Source: Dicyema japonicum
Lineage: Eukaryota > Dicyemida > Rhombozoa > Dicyemidae
Direction: 5' to 3'
Length of the DNA: 64,000 nt
Assembly (NCBI GenBank): GCA_011109175.1
Contig: RDEW01000013.1
Span: forward strand, 837,839 to 901,838
Shown piece by piece: positions 24,855-36,121 of this stretch. The first letter of the stretch is position 1; every line of letters begins with the position of its first letter. Below the pieces are notes generated by a model that did not search any database, had not been told where the DNA came from, and was given only the letters and a program-made list of their open reading frames with translations. The position numbers and the translations under genes were made by a program.

Positions 24855-25249
24855 TTAGAATTCACGACAAAAGTGTGCAATTTTTTGCGTCACGTTATTT
24901 TTTGATTTTGCTTTAAATTCGTTAAATAAAGCGATTATTTGATTTTAAAAAAATAAAATTAAAAATTACACTAAAAAGGAGCTCAAATATTTTAACTTTA
25001 TTATTTTTCTAATAAAAAGCATGAAAATATCGATGAGGAATTTTCTTTGACTGGTACTGTATAAGAAAAGCTAACCATGTATCCCTCGAAGATAGAGCAC
25101 TCTTTGCTCTCTGACTTTTCTGAGGCTAGTCTCGAGATGGTCTCTTTATGGAAGCTAATGGATATGTCAGTCCCAGTTGTCTCAGGAGATTTAAATTCTA
25201 GCATTTAGAAACAGATAGAGCAATCGATCTAAGCGAGCGTGCTTGCTCT
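24855..25249. other. No gene seen
   Basis: AT-rich spacer; the 67-codon minus frame 25204-25001 is unrecognised. Confidence 0.35.
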
Positions 25250-25707
25250 AAGTGGCTACCAAACGTGGACTCTCAGTGACTACCTACCTCAAACCCAAAC
25301 GCAGGGATATGAAGAGCGGTGGAAACTTTTTGTGGATGGTCATCGGGGTTTAGTATGTGTACCACCTATACTTAGTGACATTGAAAGTGATCACTGGTCT
25401 CACTTATCTTGACTTACAACTTCCCTTCTTTCCAATGAGAGTTAGTGGTGAAATTGAGATGGGGAAAATAGCCACCACCCTAAAGAACATTCTAAGAGAG
25501 TACATATGGGGGAACTTTAAAGTGCAGCATTTGGAAGGAAAAAGTGAACTACGTGAAACACAAAATAACGGTGGAGTTCTGCGTGAATCGGTCCTAAACC
25601 AAACTATATTCATTGCTTCTCGCCCAACCGACGTGAGAACTGAAATTGTGAGTTTTTACAGGCGTCAAACAGCATCGTATTCTAACTTATCGAGACCATT
25701 TATGTAG
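25250..25707 (+). pseudogene. Possible LINE endonuclease remnant
   Basis: A + frame near 25330-25400 reads GLVCVPPILSDIESDHWSH; SDH is the closing motif of AP-type LINE endonucleases. The following 116-codon frame is uncharacterised. Only the SDH context supports the call. Confidence 0.25.
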
Positions 25708-26929
25708 TTCCAGTGTTGTCATTGGGGTCACATTTAATTCTAGGTTTAGTTTTCCGGAGTACACTGTCCTCATTAAGATGTGGGCTGTGTAGGGTCAGGA
25801 GACGTACTTCCTTTGTCTTACAAGGCGTCGGATCTGAATAAATTTTTTGAGGAATTCAAAGCTCGAAAGATGTCTTGAAAATAATTTAAAAGGATTCAAC
25901 CCACCGAATCTGAAAAAATGAAAGAGCAAGTTCAAAAAAAGAAAAAATTTCGAAAACGACTCTTCCCTTACTATGCATTTGCTTAATAAATCATGATCAC
26001 TCACTGATTGACTTAAAGCGGTCAGCTACAATTGTCGGACACTCCCATAAATCCTTCATAGAGAAGAGGCCTGAACTAACGAAAATACCTTGTTTGAGTA
26101 AGTGAAGTGATTACACTTTGGAATATTTGGAGATGGGTTCTTTCCCAAGATCGGTCGGGGGAAGTTGATCTCCAGAGTCTGTGAACAATAGTAATTAAAG
26201 ATCAAATTTAGTTTTATTACACATTATAAGATATTTCAGAAGTAATCATCTCCCTATATTTTTGTTTGACACTCTCGATGACAAAAAGTTATTTTTTGAC
26301 GCAAAGTCCGTCAAATTTTCCCTTAAGCAGCCAAAGCTCCAAATCTCCGTCTCTGTAGTGCCTTCTTATCTGTTCTCACTAAATGCCAGTATAGCGACAA
26401 ACAGACACACCTAAATTATCCCAGAGTCTACCTCACTTTGGAGACCATGTACTAAGCAGCCATTTAGAAAATGCAAGATTGATGGAAATCCACGTAATTC
26501 CACATAAGGTGAGTTTGCAAACGTCCAACAACCGCCACAATTGACACGAAGCTGGACTTCTAGGCAATACTTACTTCAGGGAGTTCAATTTCTGTTATTT
26601 TATCCACCAGTCTCCCAAAAAAGGGATTCGTTCATAGAATGACTCCAAAACAGATTATACTGAGAATCATCCCTCATTTTAACGAATAAAAAGGATCTCC
26701 CTTCGTAGACAGTTCATGGAATCAGAAGGACCTCCCCACGTGCTATGAACACGGTCGCAGCAATCCAGTCGTGTCCGGTAAATTAAGCTTTTATTATAAA
26801 GATTTTAAATTTAATTGAATATTAATAAATTGAATATTAATATTTTTGTTGAGCTGGTGACGTGGCTCTTTACAATATGTCTGAAAAGTACAGGAAACTC
26901 ATGGATTCATTTTTCTCGCTATTCACATT
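25708..26929. other. No gene seen
   Basis: Unrecognised 69-codon minus frame at 26004-25795; otherwise nothing. Confidence 0.35.
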
Positions 26930-28690
26930 TAGTGTCAGAAGGCTAACACAATCTTGAAAGAGAACAGCACTATGCGACGATCTGATAAAATACAAAGTTA
27001 CAGTTGGATGCTTGCAGGAAACAAAACTTCACTATGGAATAGAAGAAGAACTATTGGGCTATTATTTTATTTCATTTCGAAGTGAAAGCAGAACTTTGGC
27101 CAAGGATTTGTGGTAAAGAAAGAGCTGAGACCAATGATTCACCGCTATTGGAGCATAAACGACCGAATTTGCGTACCTCAGATTTGTATGAACAAGCTCT
27201 GCCATCTAAAAGTTTACTATCCATTATAAACGTGTACGCAACCCACAGTGGAGGGATTGAAAAAGACTCTACTGAGATAGACCTGTTCTACTTCTGTCTT
27301 TGAAGTTTATTTTGAACTTTTACATCGTCGATATGTCATCGCTGGCGACCTTAACGCAAAAGTGGGAATACAAAGATACCCGGATGAAACATTTATAGGA
27401 AGACATGGAAGAGGAATAAGGAACGTTGCAGGAACATTACTTGCTAACTTCTGTCAGGCAAACGGACTATTCCTATGTACACTGCATTCATGCATCCCGC
27501 AAGACACAAAACTACCTGGACAGGGTGTATGAAGAAATCTTGTAGTGAATTTATAAACATCTACAATCAGATTGACTACATAATCTGTCGAGCCAAGATA
27601 AAACTCTTTTCACCAATGCAAGGTCATATGGCAGTCGCCAGAATGTCGCTGAATAGACACCCAACCAAGAAGAAAATAAATACCAAAGGGCCACACGATA
27701 CACAACAGGAGAAAACTTTACCTAAACTGACTATCATTACAACAAAAGACGGATGACTACGAGAGATGCCTCGACATGAAGCTGAGCAATGTGGAAACAA
27801 ATCAACAAAACTCCAAAGTCTGGAAACGACTGCAAGAATCAATACGAGGAGCAGCGACAAACAGCTTCTAGACACAGAAGTGTTCATTGGCTTCAATACT
27901 TAAACACTGGAGACAAGCTGATCAAAGAGGAGCATAGTCGTGAAAGAACAAATATCAAGAAGAAAATCAAAAAGTAAGATTCCACTTTGTCAACGAGACT
28001 GAGGAGCAGATCAAGGGAGCCATAGATGGCGTTGTTCCACTATTTAAAGGTTCAAAAATGCGACAAACATTCTTGGAATCGATATGTCAAGAGCTTTTGA
28101 CTCAATCAATCGTCAGAAATTGATGGATGTCCTCACAGAATTCCTTGACGAATCTTCTACCTGGATGGTCGGGGTACCTTTATCAAAAGCTTACCTATCG
28201 GTCAGGGTACGGGACATGTTCTCTAAGCCATTTGAAACAACATCTGGGATACCTCAAAGGGATCCGTTATCTCCCATACTATTTGTCATACACCTGGAAG
28301 CTGCATTGAGGAAGCTAAAACTATATTATGAAGCAAAAAATCGATGTGGTCCTTTATGCGGATGACGTGGATTTCATTTCTTTCGACATGAATGCTCTGA
28401 AAAGCCTATTGGAGGTGATGCCAAATAAACTTGCCGAGTGGTTCCTCAATGTAAATGTGGAGAAAACAGAATTGACTCAACTAGTCATACAAAAATCCAA
28501 GCTGGATGAACACTAGAGAAAAGTAAAGAAACTTGGACCGTTATTGGGACATGAACAAGACATATTATTCGGAAAACACATGCAAACAGTGCACTACGCA
28601 GCCTAAAGGAAAGCTGGCTAAAGCGTAAAGGATTGAGTACACAAACACGGATACGTTTATACAATTCACTGATGAAGCCTATTATATGAA
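26930..28690 (+). pseudogene. LINE-D with endonuclease and reverse transcriptase, decayed
   Basis: The AP endonuclease part shows LQETKLHYG (metal-binding Glu), YVIAGDLNAKVG (GDxN) and GRHGRGIRN. The RT part shows ILGIDMSRAFDSINRQKLMD (motif A), FETTSGIPQRDPLSPILF (motif B; GIPQG altered to GIPQR), VVLYADDVDFIS (catalytic YADD intact) and LNVNVEKTEL. Such elements copy their RNA into nicked DNA by target-primed reverse transcription. This is the most complete LINE-D here, but stops and shifts interrupt it between and inside domains, and the C-terminus is cut off at a hAT fragment. Confidence 0.65.
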
Positions 28691-28699
28691 GTCAGGTAA

Positions 28700-29480
28700 A
28701 ATTTTATGTTTTAGCTGGCAAAATACTTAAAAATCTTTACCCCAAGTTATTCCATGTCACATGTGCTTCAATTACACAATTGTTGTGAGAAAATAAGAGT
28801 CTCTTATCCGGAAATTGATTTGATGATAGCTACTGTACAAGCAACAATTAACAAGAACAATAGAAGAAAACTAATATTCAAAGACAAAAACATCGACATT
28901 CCACCTCGTGTGCATTTGACAAGATGGGGGACCTGGCTTAAGGCTGCTTATACAATTCAGAAAATCTGATCGGAGTTCAAAATATTTTCGAATTATTCGC
29001 GGATGATGGATATCTAGGTTCGAACAGCTAAAGAAAGTCTCAAAAACTACGCGTTAGTCAGCAGTCTATGTGACCTTATCCGAAGCTATTCGAACATTCC
29101 TAGTTTCCGAATAATGTAACTATTGCAGATATTATTACGAAATTTAAAAGTACACGCTTCACAATTGAACAAGCATTTGATAGTATAGAATCGTTGGAAT
29201 GTTGTGATGACAACAAATTTATTAAAAAATACATAAATAAAAGGCTTCAAAAAATAATATTTTAAAAATAAAGAAAATGAATAATTCACATATTTCTCCT
29301 GCCGAGTATTCATTACTCATGAATTGTCAGCCTTCTTCGTGCTCGGTTAAACGATGTTTCTCGGAGATTAAGATTTTCTAAAATCCAACAGACATTTTCT
29401 ACCAGGAAATTTAGAAAATTATGTAATTTGTATGTCTAACAAAAGTTTTAGTGTTTTTATTGTTTAGTTATAAAGTTAAA
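28700..29480 (+). pseudogene. hAT transposase C-terminal half, decayed
   Basis: Reads LKNLYPKLFHVTC, HNCCEKIRVSYPEIDLMIA, VHLTRWGTWLKAAYTIQKI (RWGTWL is a strong hAT block), IADIITKFKSTRF, and near 29330 CQPSSCSVKRCFSRLR, corresponding to the (V)ERSFS dimerisation motif. Shifts and stops between blocks. It follows directly on the truncated LINE-D. Confidence 0.55.
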
Positions 29481-30107
29481 TTTTTGTTTAGGTTAAATTA
29501 TTAATTTTTTAGGTTAAAAAAAATTCGCCTTAGTCATCGCGAAAGTGCTTAATAATAATAAGTTGTCCACGTGGTTTTCCGTTTTTAAATTCAACTGAAT
29601 ATTAATAAGAAGGTACCAATCCAAGTCGTTTTCCGTATTCCACGGCGATTTGATTTCCCGTGAGACAGAATTTGTCATTTAAGGGATCATTCAAGACCAC
29701 ATGGTTGCTGGACTTTGTGGAAAGAACAAATATCAGAAAATTGATTGAAAGAGGGCAATCCACATCGAAGATCTCACTCAATGCACGTAGAATCTAAACT
29801 GTCAGAAATTGGAGGAAATTTGAAAAGTCTGACTTGAGGGAGATGGGAGTTATTAGTTATTAATTCTCGAATGTTCTTAATAATCTGAGGGTAAACCAAG
29901 AAATGAAACAGGATCACCTGGTGCTCGTGGAAGAATAGCTTTTAAATGAAAAATAATGAGGGTTTCAAGTCTGAAATCAAAGCGTAAAGCCATCGATCAG
30001 TCAAGCATTTTAAGAAACTAAGATAAATACGAAATAATAGTTTATTAGATGGATTCGTGTTTCCGGATTTTCCAGTACTCCTCCTTGTCTACCTCATCTT
30101 CAGGTGA
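29481..30107. other. No gene seen
   Basis: AT-rich, with runs of TTAGGTTAAA near 29490-29520; no supported feature. Confidence 0.4.
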
Positions 30108-30235
30108 GTGTGTCGAAGTCAGCAACTTGGCCCCACAAAAAGTGCCCACACATGAACGTCCCAAAAGAGTGATTTCCCATGGGAATATGGAAATAAGGAC
30201 ATCTCATCTGGCTTGGACGGATACGATGGAAGAGC
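30108..30235 (-). pseudogene. LINE-B fragment
   Basis: Reverse complement reads DEMSLFPYSHGKSLFWDV and CVD/ST-like words, matching MTLFPCSHGKSLVWNAT of the copy at 10960. Short piece. Confidence 0.4.
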
Positions 30236-30489
30236 ATAATTAAGAAAAATCTAAACCTGAGATTTATTATCATCTACTATTCACTAGGCACCAATAATGT
30301 ATGAATATCTGATATGTCATCCCTTTATCGACTTTTGGATTGAGGAGGTCACTTGGTTAAACACGATATCCCCTGTACAAGTCGAAGACTTTAAAAGACT
30401 TGATTGATATAATTGGACATCCCCCTTTACCAATAAAGTGAAAAATTTATGGCAGACAACTTTACTTGAATTGAACTGGAAAACAGAAA

Positions 30490-30750
30490 TACGTGAAGAC
30501 ACTTATCGGAAGGCGAGAGTGACGAAATCTTGTATTGTTTACATCGGATATTGAAAGTATTGCATTGTATAACTCGTGTCTTGCATCTTCTTACAATGGG
30601 GACTACGAAATCGCCGTTCTATCAGTTCAGAGGATGCTCAATTTCTTAACCCAATGGTTGGAGGACTAGAAGTATCATCAGCAAAATCACTGTGATCCTC
30701 TTTACATCTTGCAGACAACATTATACAAAGACGCCTAAGATCACGACACC
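30490..30750 (+). pseudogene. Possible LINE RT palm fragment
   Basis: The + frame reads VLFTSDIESIALYNS, AVLSVQRMLNFLTQWLED and then VSSAKSL, resembling the RT stretch after the FADD box ('lq..l..l..W......l..s..Ks'). No intact DD. Weak. Confidence 0.3.
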
Positions 30751-31072
30751 AACCATCCTGGCAGTGCCGGTTGACCAAGTACTTAATTTGTGAAAAAGTT
30801 GATAATCGAGTGACTGTGGCACTCACGAGAACGAGGATCCTGAAAATAAGCAACTAAATTAAAGTAAATACATTCAAAAATAAATCGAGTACATCAAACA
30901 CCACAGAATTAGTTAATTTAAAAAAATAATTCGTTGACCGAAATGAGATAGAACACAATTTGATCTCCAAGTTAAACCGAAAAGTCAGATCCAGGTATAG
31001 CTGCCAGATAAGGATAAATTCTGCGACACAAAGAATAGCGCTTAAAATAATCAAAAAATATAAAAATATAAT
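30751..31072. other. No gene seen
   Basis: Downstream side of MAK16; AT-rich. Minus frame 31054-30854 is unrecognised. Confidence 0.4.
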
Positions 31073-31827
31073 TTAATAATCACAACATCGTCGGCGAATC
31101 CAATTTACATTGAGATCCTCCAGATCTTGGTCAGACTCATCAATCTCGTCATCCACTAGCTCAACACTCTCCTACAAATAAACAACCACAGAACCTCCTC
31201 AATTTCCTCTCCCAAGTCATAAACCCCATCATACACTCCCTCCTTCAGTCTACTCAGCAACTCCTGTTCAATATTCAAGTCGATTTTCGCAGCAGTCAAG
31301 GCTTTTTCCTACCCCTTACATAATTTCTTACCTCTCTGTGCCTCTCCCGCTTCTCTATCTTCCGTTGCAGAGGGATTATAATCTTTTCGTTGTTTAAGGC
31401 TATCTTCCGAGTTCTTTGAAGCATTTGATTCAACTTTATTAAGCGTTTCTTGCACTTTTCCAGCACAAAGGAGGGCCAGAATTCCAGATATTTAGAGATC
31501 TGATCTTTGGCCTTCTTTGGGTCCTTGGATAGCTTCAGTCGTTCCCACCATTTGTTAGGAAGGGCTGCTCGTTCTGCAGTCTTCATATAAAGGTAGATCG
31601 AGCCCTTGGATTCGCGGACGGTGGCATACTGACTATTGGCAAGGGGACATGAATTGCGACTACAAAAGCCAGTGAGGTTATATTCGTGACTGCAGAATTT
31701 ATGATCTTCAGTACTGGAATTACATTTGAGGAATTACCTGATTCGATAAGAACAGCTATTCTTAGATATTACTGACCAAATGATCTATTAATATAATTTA
31801 AAAAATCCTCACATCATCCCCATGCAT
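31073..31827 (-). CDS. MAK16: MAK16, nuclear ribosome-biogenesis factor
   Basis: MAK16 is a nucleolar protein needed for maturation of the large ribosomal subunit. Five exons: 31827-31813, 31784-31738, 31713-31332, 31308-31195 and 31171-31073. GT-AG introns are 28, 24, 23 and 23 nt. Joined, they give exactly 218 sense codons plus TAA with no frame break. The start at 31827 gives MHGDD and, across intron 1, IIWSVI, matching the family's M(Q)xDDvIWsvI opening. Next come two Cys pairs in KNSCSYRI, KFCSHEYNLTGFCSR and NSCPLANSQYAT, the conserved Cys-rich N-terminus. The family core follows: RAALPNKWWERLKLS, then EFWPSFVLEKCKKRLIKLNQ, then RKIEKRERHREE. The end is a short acidic tract (LVDDEIDESDQDLED). 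At 218 residues it is shorter than the roughly 300 of human or yeast, mainly in the acidic tail. Identification is strong. Confidence 0.93.
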
Positions 31828-31959
31828 AGGAAACGTGATTACTTATTTATTTAAATTTAATTTATTCTTTATTAAATTAAAAAAAATATAAATTAAAATT
31901 TAAATATTTAAAAATAATTTCACTAATAAATTAATTAAATTAAATTATTACCATCAGTT

Positions 31960-32765
31960 GTGCTTGAGCAAATATTGGGTGAATTGTCAGTTAGGATACT
32001 CTGACTACTACTTGCGAACAAAAGATTATCGGTAAGGACAGAAGGAGCAACTTCCCGCAGTTTCAAAACAACGATTGGGACACCTCAAGGTGATTCCCTC
32101 TCCTTTCTACTATTCACCATATATCTTGAATCTGCACTCCGCGATCTCCGTAAATTCTATATAGGACCTGCGTAGCATGAGAAATGGTTTCTCAGCGTAA
32201 ATGTAAACAAAACCGACATTACTGAAATCAAAAGAGAAGACGATATTACTAATGAAAGATGAGATGTACTAATAAGCTCGGCTTTCTACAAGGAGACACT
32301 GAAGATGTACTAAGGAGGAAAACGCTGCCAAATGCAGCAATGGCTAAACTGAGAAAAGGATGACTGAGCCAAAAGACTTGAATTTGACATCAGATGCAGG
32401 CTTTACAACTCCTTTATGAAACCAGCCCTACTGTACAACGCTGGGACATGGGGAAGTTCCTTCAACGAACTAACGAAACTGGATTCGTCCCACATAAGGC
32501 AACTAAGAAGCTTACTCGGAATGGAGTGGCCACGTAGAATATAAACCAGTGGTATTTACAACAAGTGTATGTGTTCGTACATCATCAAGGATGTGATAGA
32601 TGCCAGGTGGAGGAAATTTGGACATGCATTACGAATGAACCCGAACGCACTCGCTAACAAAGCGATGGAAGATTACTTTGACAGTTGCGACAAACCCTTC
32701 CGCGGACGACCAAGAACGGCACTGCCGATTGTCAGAAAAAAGATCTAAACCAGTTGAAGTAGAGT
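31960..32765 (+). pseudogene. LINE-D RT and C-terminus, decayed
   Basis: FKTTIGTPQGDSLSFLLF (motif B), YLESALRDLRKFY, LSVNVNKTDI, then RLYNSFMKPALLYNAGTWGS, IRQLRSLLGMEWPRRI, ARWRKFGHALRMNPN and FRGRPRTALPIVRKKI at the end. This best shows the family's C-terminal end. The YADD box is missing between motif B and LSVNVNK, and stops interrupt. Confidence 0.55.
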
Positions 32766-32869
32766 GACACAATGGCCCAATTTAAAAAAATCGACCATAA
32801 ATCGGACTTACAGGATTGTGTCGGTTCCAGAGAGAAACACCAAAAAATTTGAGTTTGATACTGTGAGGT

Positions 32870-33180
32870 GGTATCTTCTGATGGTCTTTCAGAATTAGCT
32901 AAATCATGTTGATTTTTGGCAAAATAATTACTAGTAGAACTCTGCGGAAAAAGCTATTGAGAATAAACTAAAATTTATGTGATTCACAAAGAATTCGTAT
33001 ATTCTTTTACCAGAAGCACTTTCAGAAACTTGAGTGGCTGGCGGAATGCTCAAGAGAGTTCAGGAGCTATTGGAGGCTGAGATCACCTAATTACTCGTTT
33101 AACCTTTCTTGGTGGTCTTGTGGTTACTGCTTTTTAGAGAAAACTCTTTATTGTAAACTGGGTTGTTTCCTATTTAAAAA
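32870..33180 (+). pseudogene. Possible LINE-A 3' end
   Basis: Near 33045-33105 the frame reads VQELLEAEIT then stop, resembling the LINE-A ending (RSLLECIGIT, stop) at 47450 and MRDLMEAAGIT at 62400. Weak. Confidence 0.3.
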
Positions 33181-33264
33181 TTCTAGTAAAATCGTGCTAT
33201 AAGTAATATTTTGTTTAAGCAATTATTTTATTTTTTTATTTAAAAAATAAAGATCTTATTTTGT

Positions 33265-33720
33265 GTGCTTGAAAATGTGATATCGAAAATTATAGTGAAC
33301 GTATTGAAAGGTGTATCCGGAATATGGAAGAGTGGTACTCACCCAGTCCTGATGAACGTGTACAAACAGTACATCGAGCCATGTTTCTCATATGTATGCG
33401 TCTCGTGGGGACCGTCCATATCTTGGACAAATATGAGGAAAATTGAGGAAATGAAAAAGAGGGCTTACAGAGTAACGGAGCGTTGGATTCGTGAAGATCA
33501 CAGAACTGGACTTACGCCTCTGGAGCCCCTTTTGAGAGTAGATTCCAGATCACGGGAATGTGGCCTTGAAAATTCAGTCATCCGTCCAGTACGTTCATGC
33601 TCGGGCACGAGGGAAGAACACCGGGCAAAGATGAGGTCGCTGCTAGAATGCATCGGGGCGTCAATGATAACTAGTTTGGTTTTACCGTGGTCTTGGGTTG
33701 TTAAATAAAAATAAACAGTA
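33265..33720 (+). pseudogene. LINE-A ORF2 C-terminus
   Basis: Reads GIWKSGTHPVLMNVYKQYIE, PCFSYVCVSWGPSISW, MRKIEEMKKRAYRVTERWIR, then REEHRAKMRSLLECIG: the thumb/C-terminal region of Jockey/CR1-like ORF2 ('vYkqyIeP...Ya...W....').  No catalytic part. Followed by the 3' word TGATAACTAGTTTGG. Confidence 0.6.
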
Positions 33721-33724
33721 GCTT

Positions 33725-33940
33725 CTTATTAGGTGGGAAAAGTGACTTTTAATATGTTATTAATGACAATTAAACAGTCAATTCGAGGACCACGTGGCGG
33801 CCACCTCATTGTATGGTTACTTGCTCTCAGGATTGCGAACGAAATTCCCTCAAATAGCTTGCAATGCTCGCGGGATCATCATTGCGTGTCGAAATCCGAT
33901 TTTCTAGTCTCCTTCTCCCACTATGTAATTTCACGTTGTT
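33725..33940 (-). pseudogene. LINE-B C-terminal fragment
   Basis: Minus strand reads RRRLENRISTRNDDP and ASYLRE...SFAILRASNHTMR, the LGNRI...YL.QRISLAI.RGN end of LINE-B. It is head-to-head with the LINE-A scrap and carried in all three segmental copies. Confidence 0.55.
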
Positions 33941-33997
33941 CTAAACAACAGTCCAATTAGCGGTCTCACTTTTTTCATATCACTGGTTACGGTTCTA

Positions 33998-34193
33998 GGT
34001 AAATTCATCGCCGGTAAATTCATCGCTGGTAATTTTATCGCTGGTAAATTCATCGCTGGTAAATTCATCGCCGGTAAATTCATCGCGAGGTAAATTCATC
34101 GCTGGTAAATTCATCGCCGGTAAATTCATCGCTGGTAATTTCATCGCGAGGTAAATTCATCGCTGGTAAATTCATCGCCGGTTAATTCAAGCG
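33998..34193 (+). repeat. 15-bp minisatellite in the MULE left TIR, copy 1
   Basis: About a dozen imperfect units of GGTAAATTCATCGC(C/T), some with GAG inserted (GCGAGGTAAATTC). Sequence just inside it (ACCACGTGGG, then AGAGGTCGAAATTTTGAT) is also part of the inverted repeat. Confidence 0.8.
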
Positions 34194-34499
34194 ACCACGT
34201 GGGTTCTTAAAAAAAGAGGTCGAAATTTTGATTTTTTATATTATCATTAAAATGTAATTTTGGAGATTAATTTGACGATATGAGTCACGTGGCCAGATCC
34301 CCAAGATAGAAGAAATTTGAAAACCTCAATTCTCCAAATAGTGTTAAATTTACTCAACGATGTGCACACACACGTGTGTGTATTGGTTAAAGTGATAGAA
34401 AAATTATTGATTATCTTACTGATTATTGATTAATAACAATGGTCAAACTTTAAGTGAATATTTATGATAATATAATTTTTAGAAAACAAGTTTATGACA

Positions 34500-35901
34500 A
34501 TTATTAAAAAAACATATTATAGGCAATGCCTTTTAAATAGTCAAGAATTTCGCGATTATCGAAGTCATTTACAATGCGTTGAATTCTTAAAGCATTATCT
34601 CTGTATTTTTTCTTTTGTGTAGGACCTTCCCCACCAGCAATATACTGTTCAATTTTAATTTCATTTCTTGCTTGTTCTTTCTTCAAAACATCAATAAACT
34701 TCCAAATCGTAGATGACACGCTCCAATTAAAGAATTAAAAGAATGATGCCATCCTTCGCAAGAGTTATTCGTTTTAGGCCCAGCAACTCTCGCTGCTTCA
34801 AAACAATTCCACAATTCATGGGCAAAACGTGGACAACGACGTACTTGACGGCGGTCGGGACGTCCTATCCAAATATCTTCTACATAATCCAGTACAGGTT
34901 GAGCTTCTTCTGGGAAACTGTTGTAATCGCACAAATGTTCAAAATAATGACAACAACGTGTAATGTTGGGACAAATGCCAGCGCCGCAATCATGCGCATT
35001 TTCAGAGCGAATTCTGAATCTCTTTGATATAATAATTGCAATCCCTGTGATTGGATGCATCTAAATATGGATTGGGACAAATGAAAAAAACAGCCCTTCG
35101 TAATAGCATCAGGAAATATAATATTAAATCCATTTATAGCTGCTTTTTCGAAATCAGTCATAATTGTCCTCGGTGATAACGATGGCTCCAATGATTTTAA
35201 TTCCGAAAAAACTTTTTTATAGCTTTCTTCCGTTCTTTTACACATTAAAATGTATATAAGTGGTAAAACATCATTATTTACTAGTCCATGAATCGTATAT
35301 AATTGATTAAACAAATATGGGACTGTCTTAAAAGTACCATCCGCATACCAAAAGTTTGTAGTGGAAAGCAAATTTAGATTTTTTCTCGTTGTAAAAATTA
35401 TTGTTCTGTTAACACTGTCTTCACTATCAAACAATAGAAAAGGTTCATTGGCATAAGAGTATCTGTATTCTGGAGGTATTCTTAACTGGTCTATGTTAAG
35501 TGGATTAGGAGGAGCTTGATCTTTTGCATTTCTTGAATTTCTAATGTTTCTTTTAATTAAAGAAGCTATGGGTAGTCGGGCAGACACCTCTAGTGGCAAA
35601 CCCACACACACTTCAGTCGTAATAATATGTGGATTATCTTGTGATGCAAGAGCTCTTCTTTTTATTTCTTGAGTAATTCTCTTCGATTCGACATATGCAG
35701 CATCACCAGCATGATTGTGTTCGTTGACTCTTTTAATAATGATGTCTCCCTTGGTGTGTACTCTCGCTTTACATTTAATTTTGTAGTAGGATTCACATTT
35801 CCATAATGTGACTTCGCCATTAAATTTTCAAAACAGTAAATGTATCCATCTTCAAAAAGTTTTCTCTTATTTCTATCACTCATTACAAATTGCAAAGCCA
35901 T
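34500..35901 (-). pseudogene. FLYWCH-MULE transposase, copy 1, frame-shifted
   Basis: Starts MALQFVMSDRNKRKLF. A FLYWCH-type zinc finger (YIYCF...; KC..; HNHAG) should follow, but one T is missing in a T-run here (compare 42727), so the frame is lost and then regained. The MULE core follows: YADGTFKTVPYLFNQLY (first Asp), TIMTDFEKAAINGF (second Asp), CFFHLSQSIFRC (CxxH), and CEGWHHSFNS (candidate Glu). A second indel near 34955-34965 (an extra ACA) and another at about 34713 also break it. Confidence 0.75.
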
Positions 35902-36121
35902 GCTGTCAAGATATAAGAAATTGGAACGGAACGGAAAAATCTTTATTAGGCAAAAACAAATGTTAATAATAAGGAAGAACTAGACTAAAGGCCCTTTCAC
36001 CGCCTTGCGGCAGCGTTTCGTGCCATCACATTCGTCTTCCCCGTGCCTCCTTCTTTAATATTTAAGATTTAATTATCTCCCGGGTCCTTGAATCCGATAT
36101 CCTCTTTCGGGCAGCGGCGCT

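Larger units (their letters stand above)
33318..35922. repeat. 2.6-kb segmental repeat, copy 1
   Basis: Starts CGGAATATGGAAGAGTGG and ends AAGATATAAGAAATT. Near-identical to 40229-42823 and 47144-49746, with scattered substitutions and 1-2-base indels. Contents: LINE-A scrap (+), LINE-B scrap (-), left end and transposase of the MULE. To its left the LINE-A scrap continues naturally (33265-33317), so this copy has the original left flank. Confidence 0.85.
33991..35922 (-). mobile_element. MULE transposon, copy 1, cut at its right side by the LINE
   Basis: Left end GGTTCTAGGTAAATTC preceded by the 8-bp duplication CTGGTTAC at 33983-33990. It runs through the minisatellite TIR and transposase and stops at AAGAAATT, where the 4.3-kb LINE begins. 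The right TIR is absent; compare the complete copy at 47817-50552. Confidence 0.8.

Noticed and set aside
31296-31586. 97-codon protein ending GRKKP
   Set aside because: It is MAK16 exon 3 read into a 23-nt intron; splicing gives a better match and an open continuation.
33998-34193. Regular short repeats suggesting a CRISPR-like array
   Set aside because: Units are head-to-tail with no unique spacers, lie inside transposon inverted repeats, and the genome is eukaryotic.
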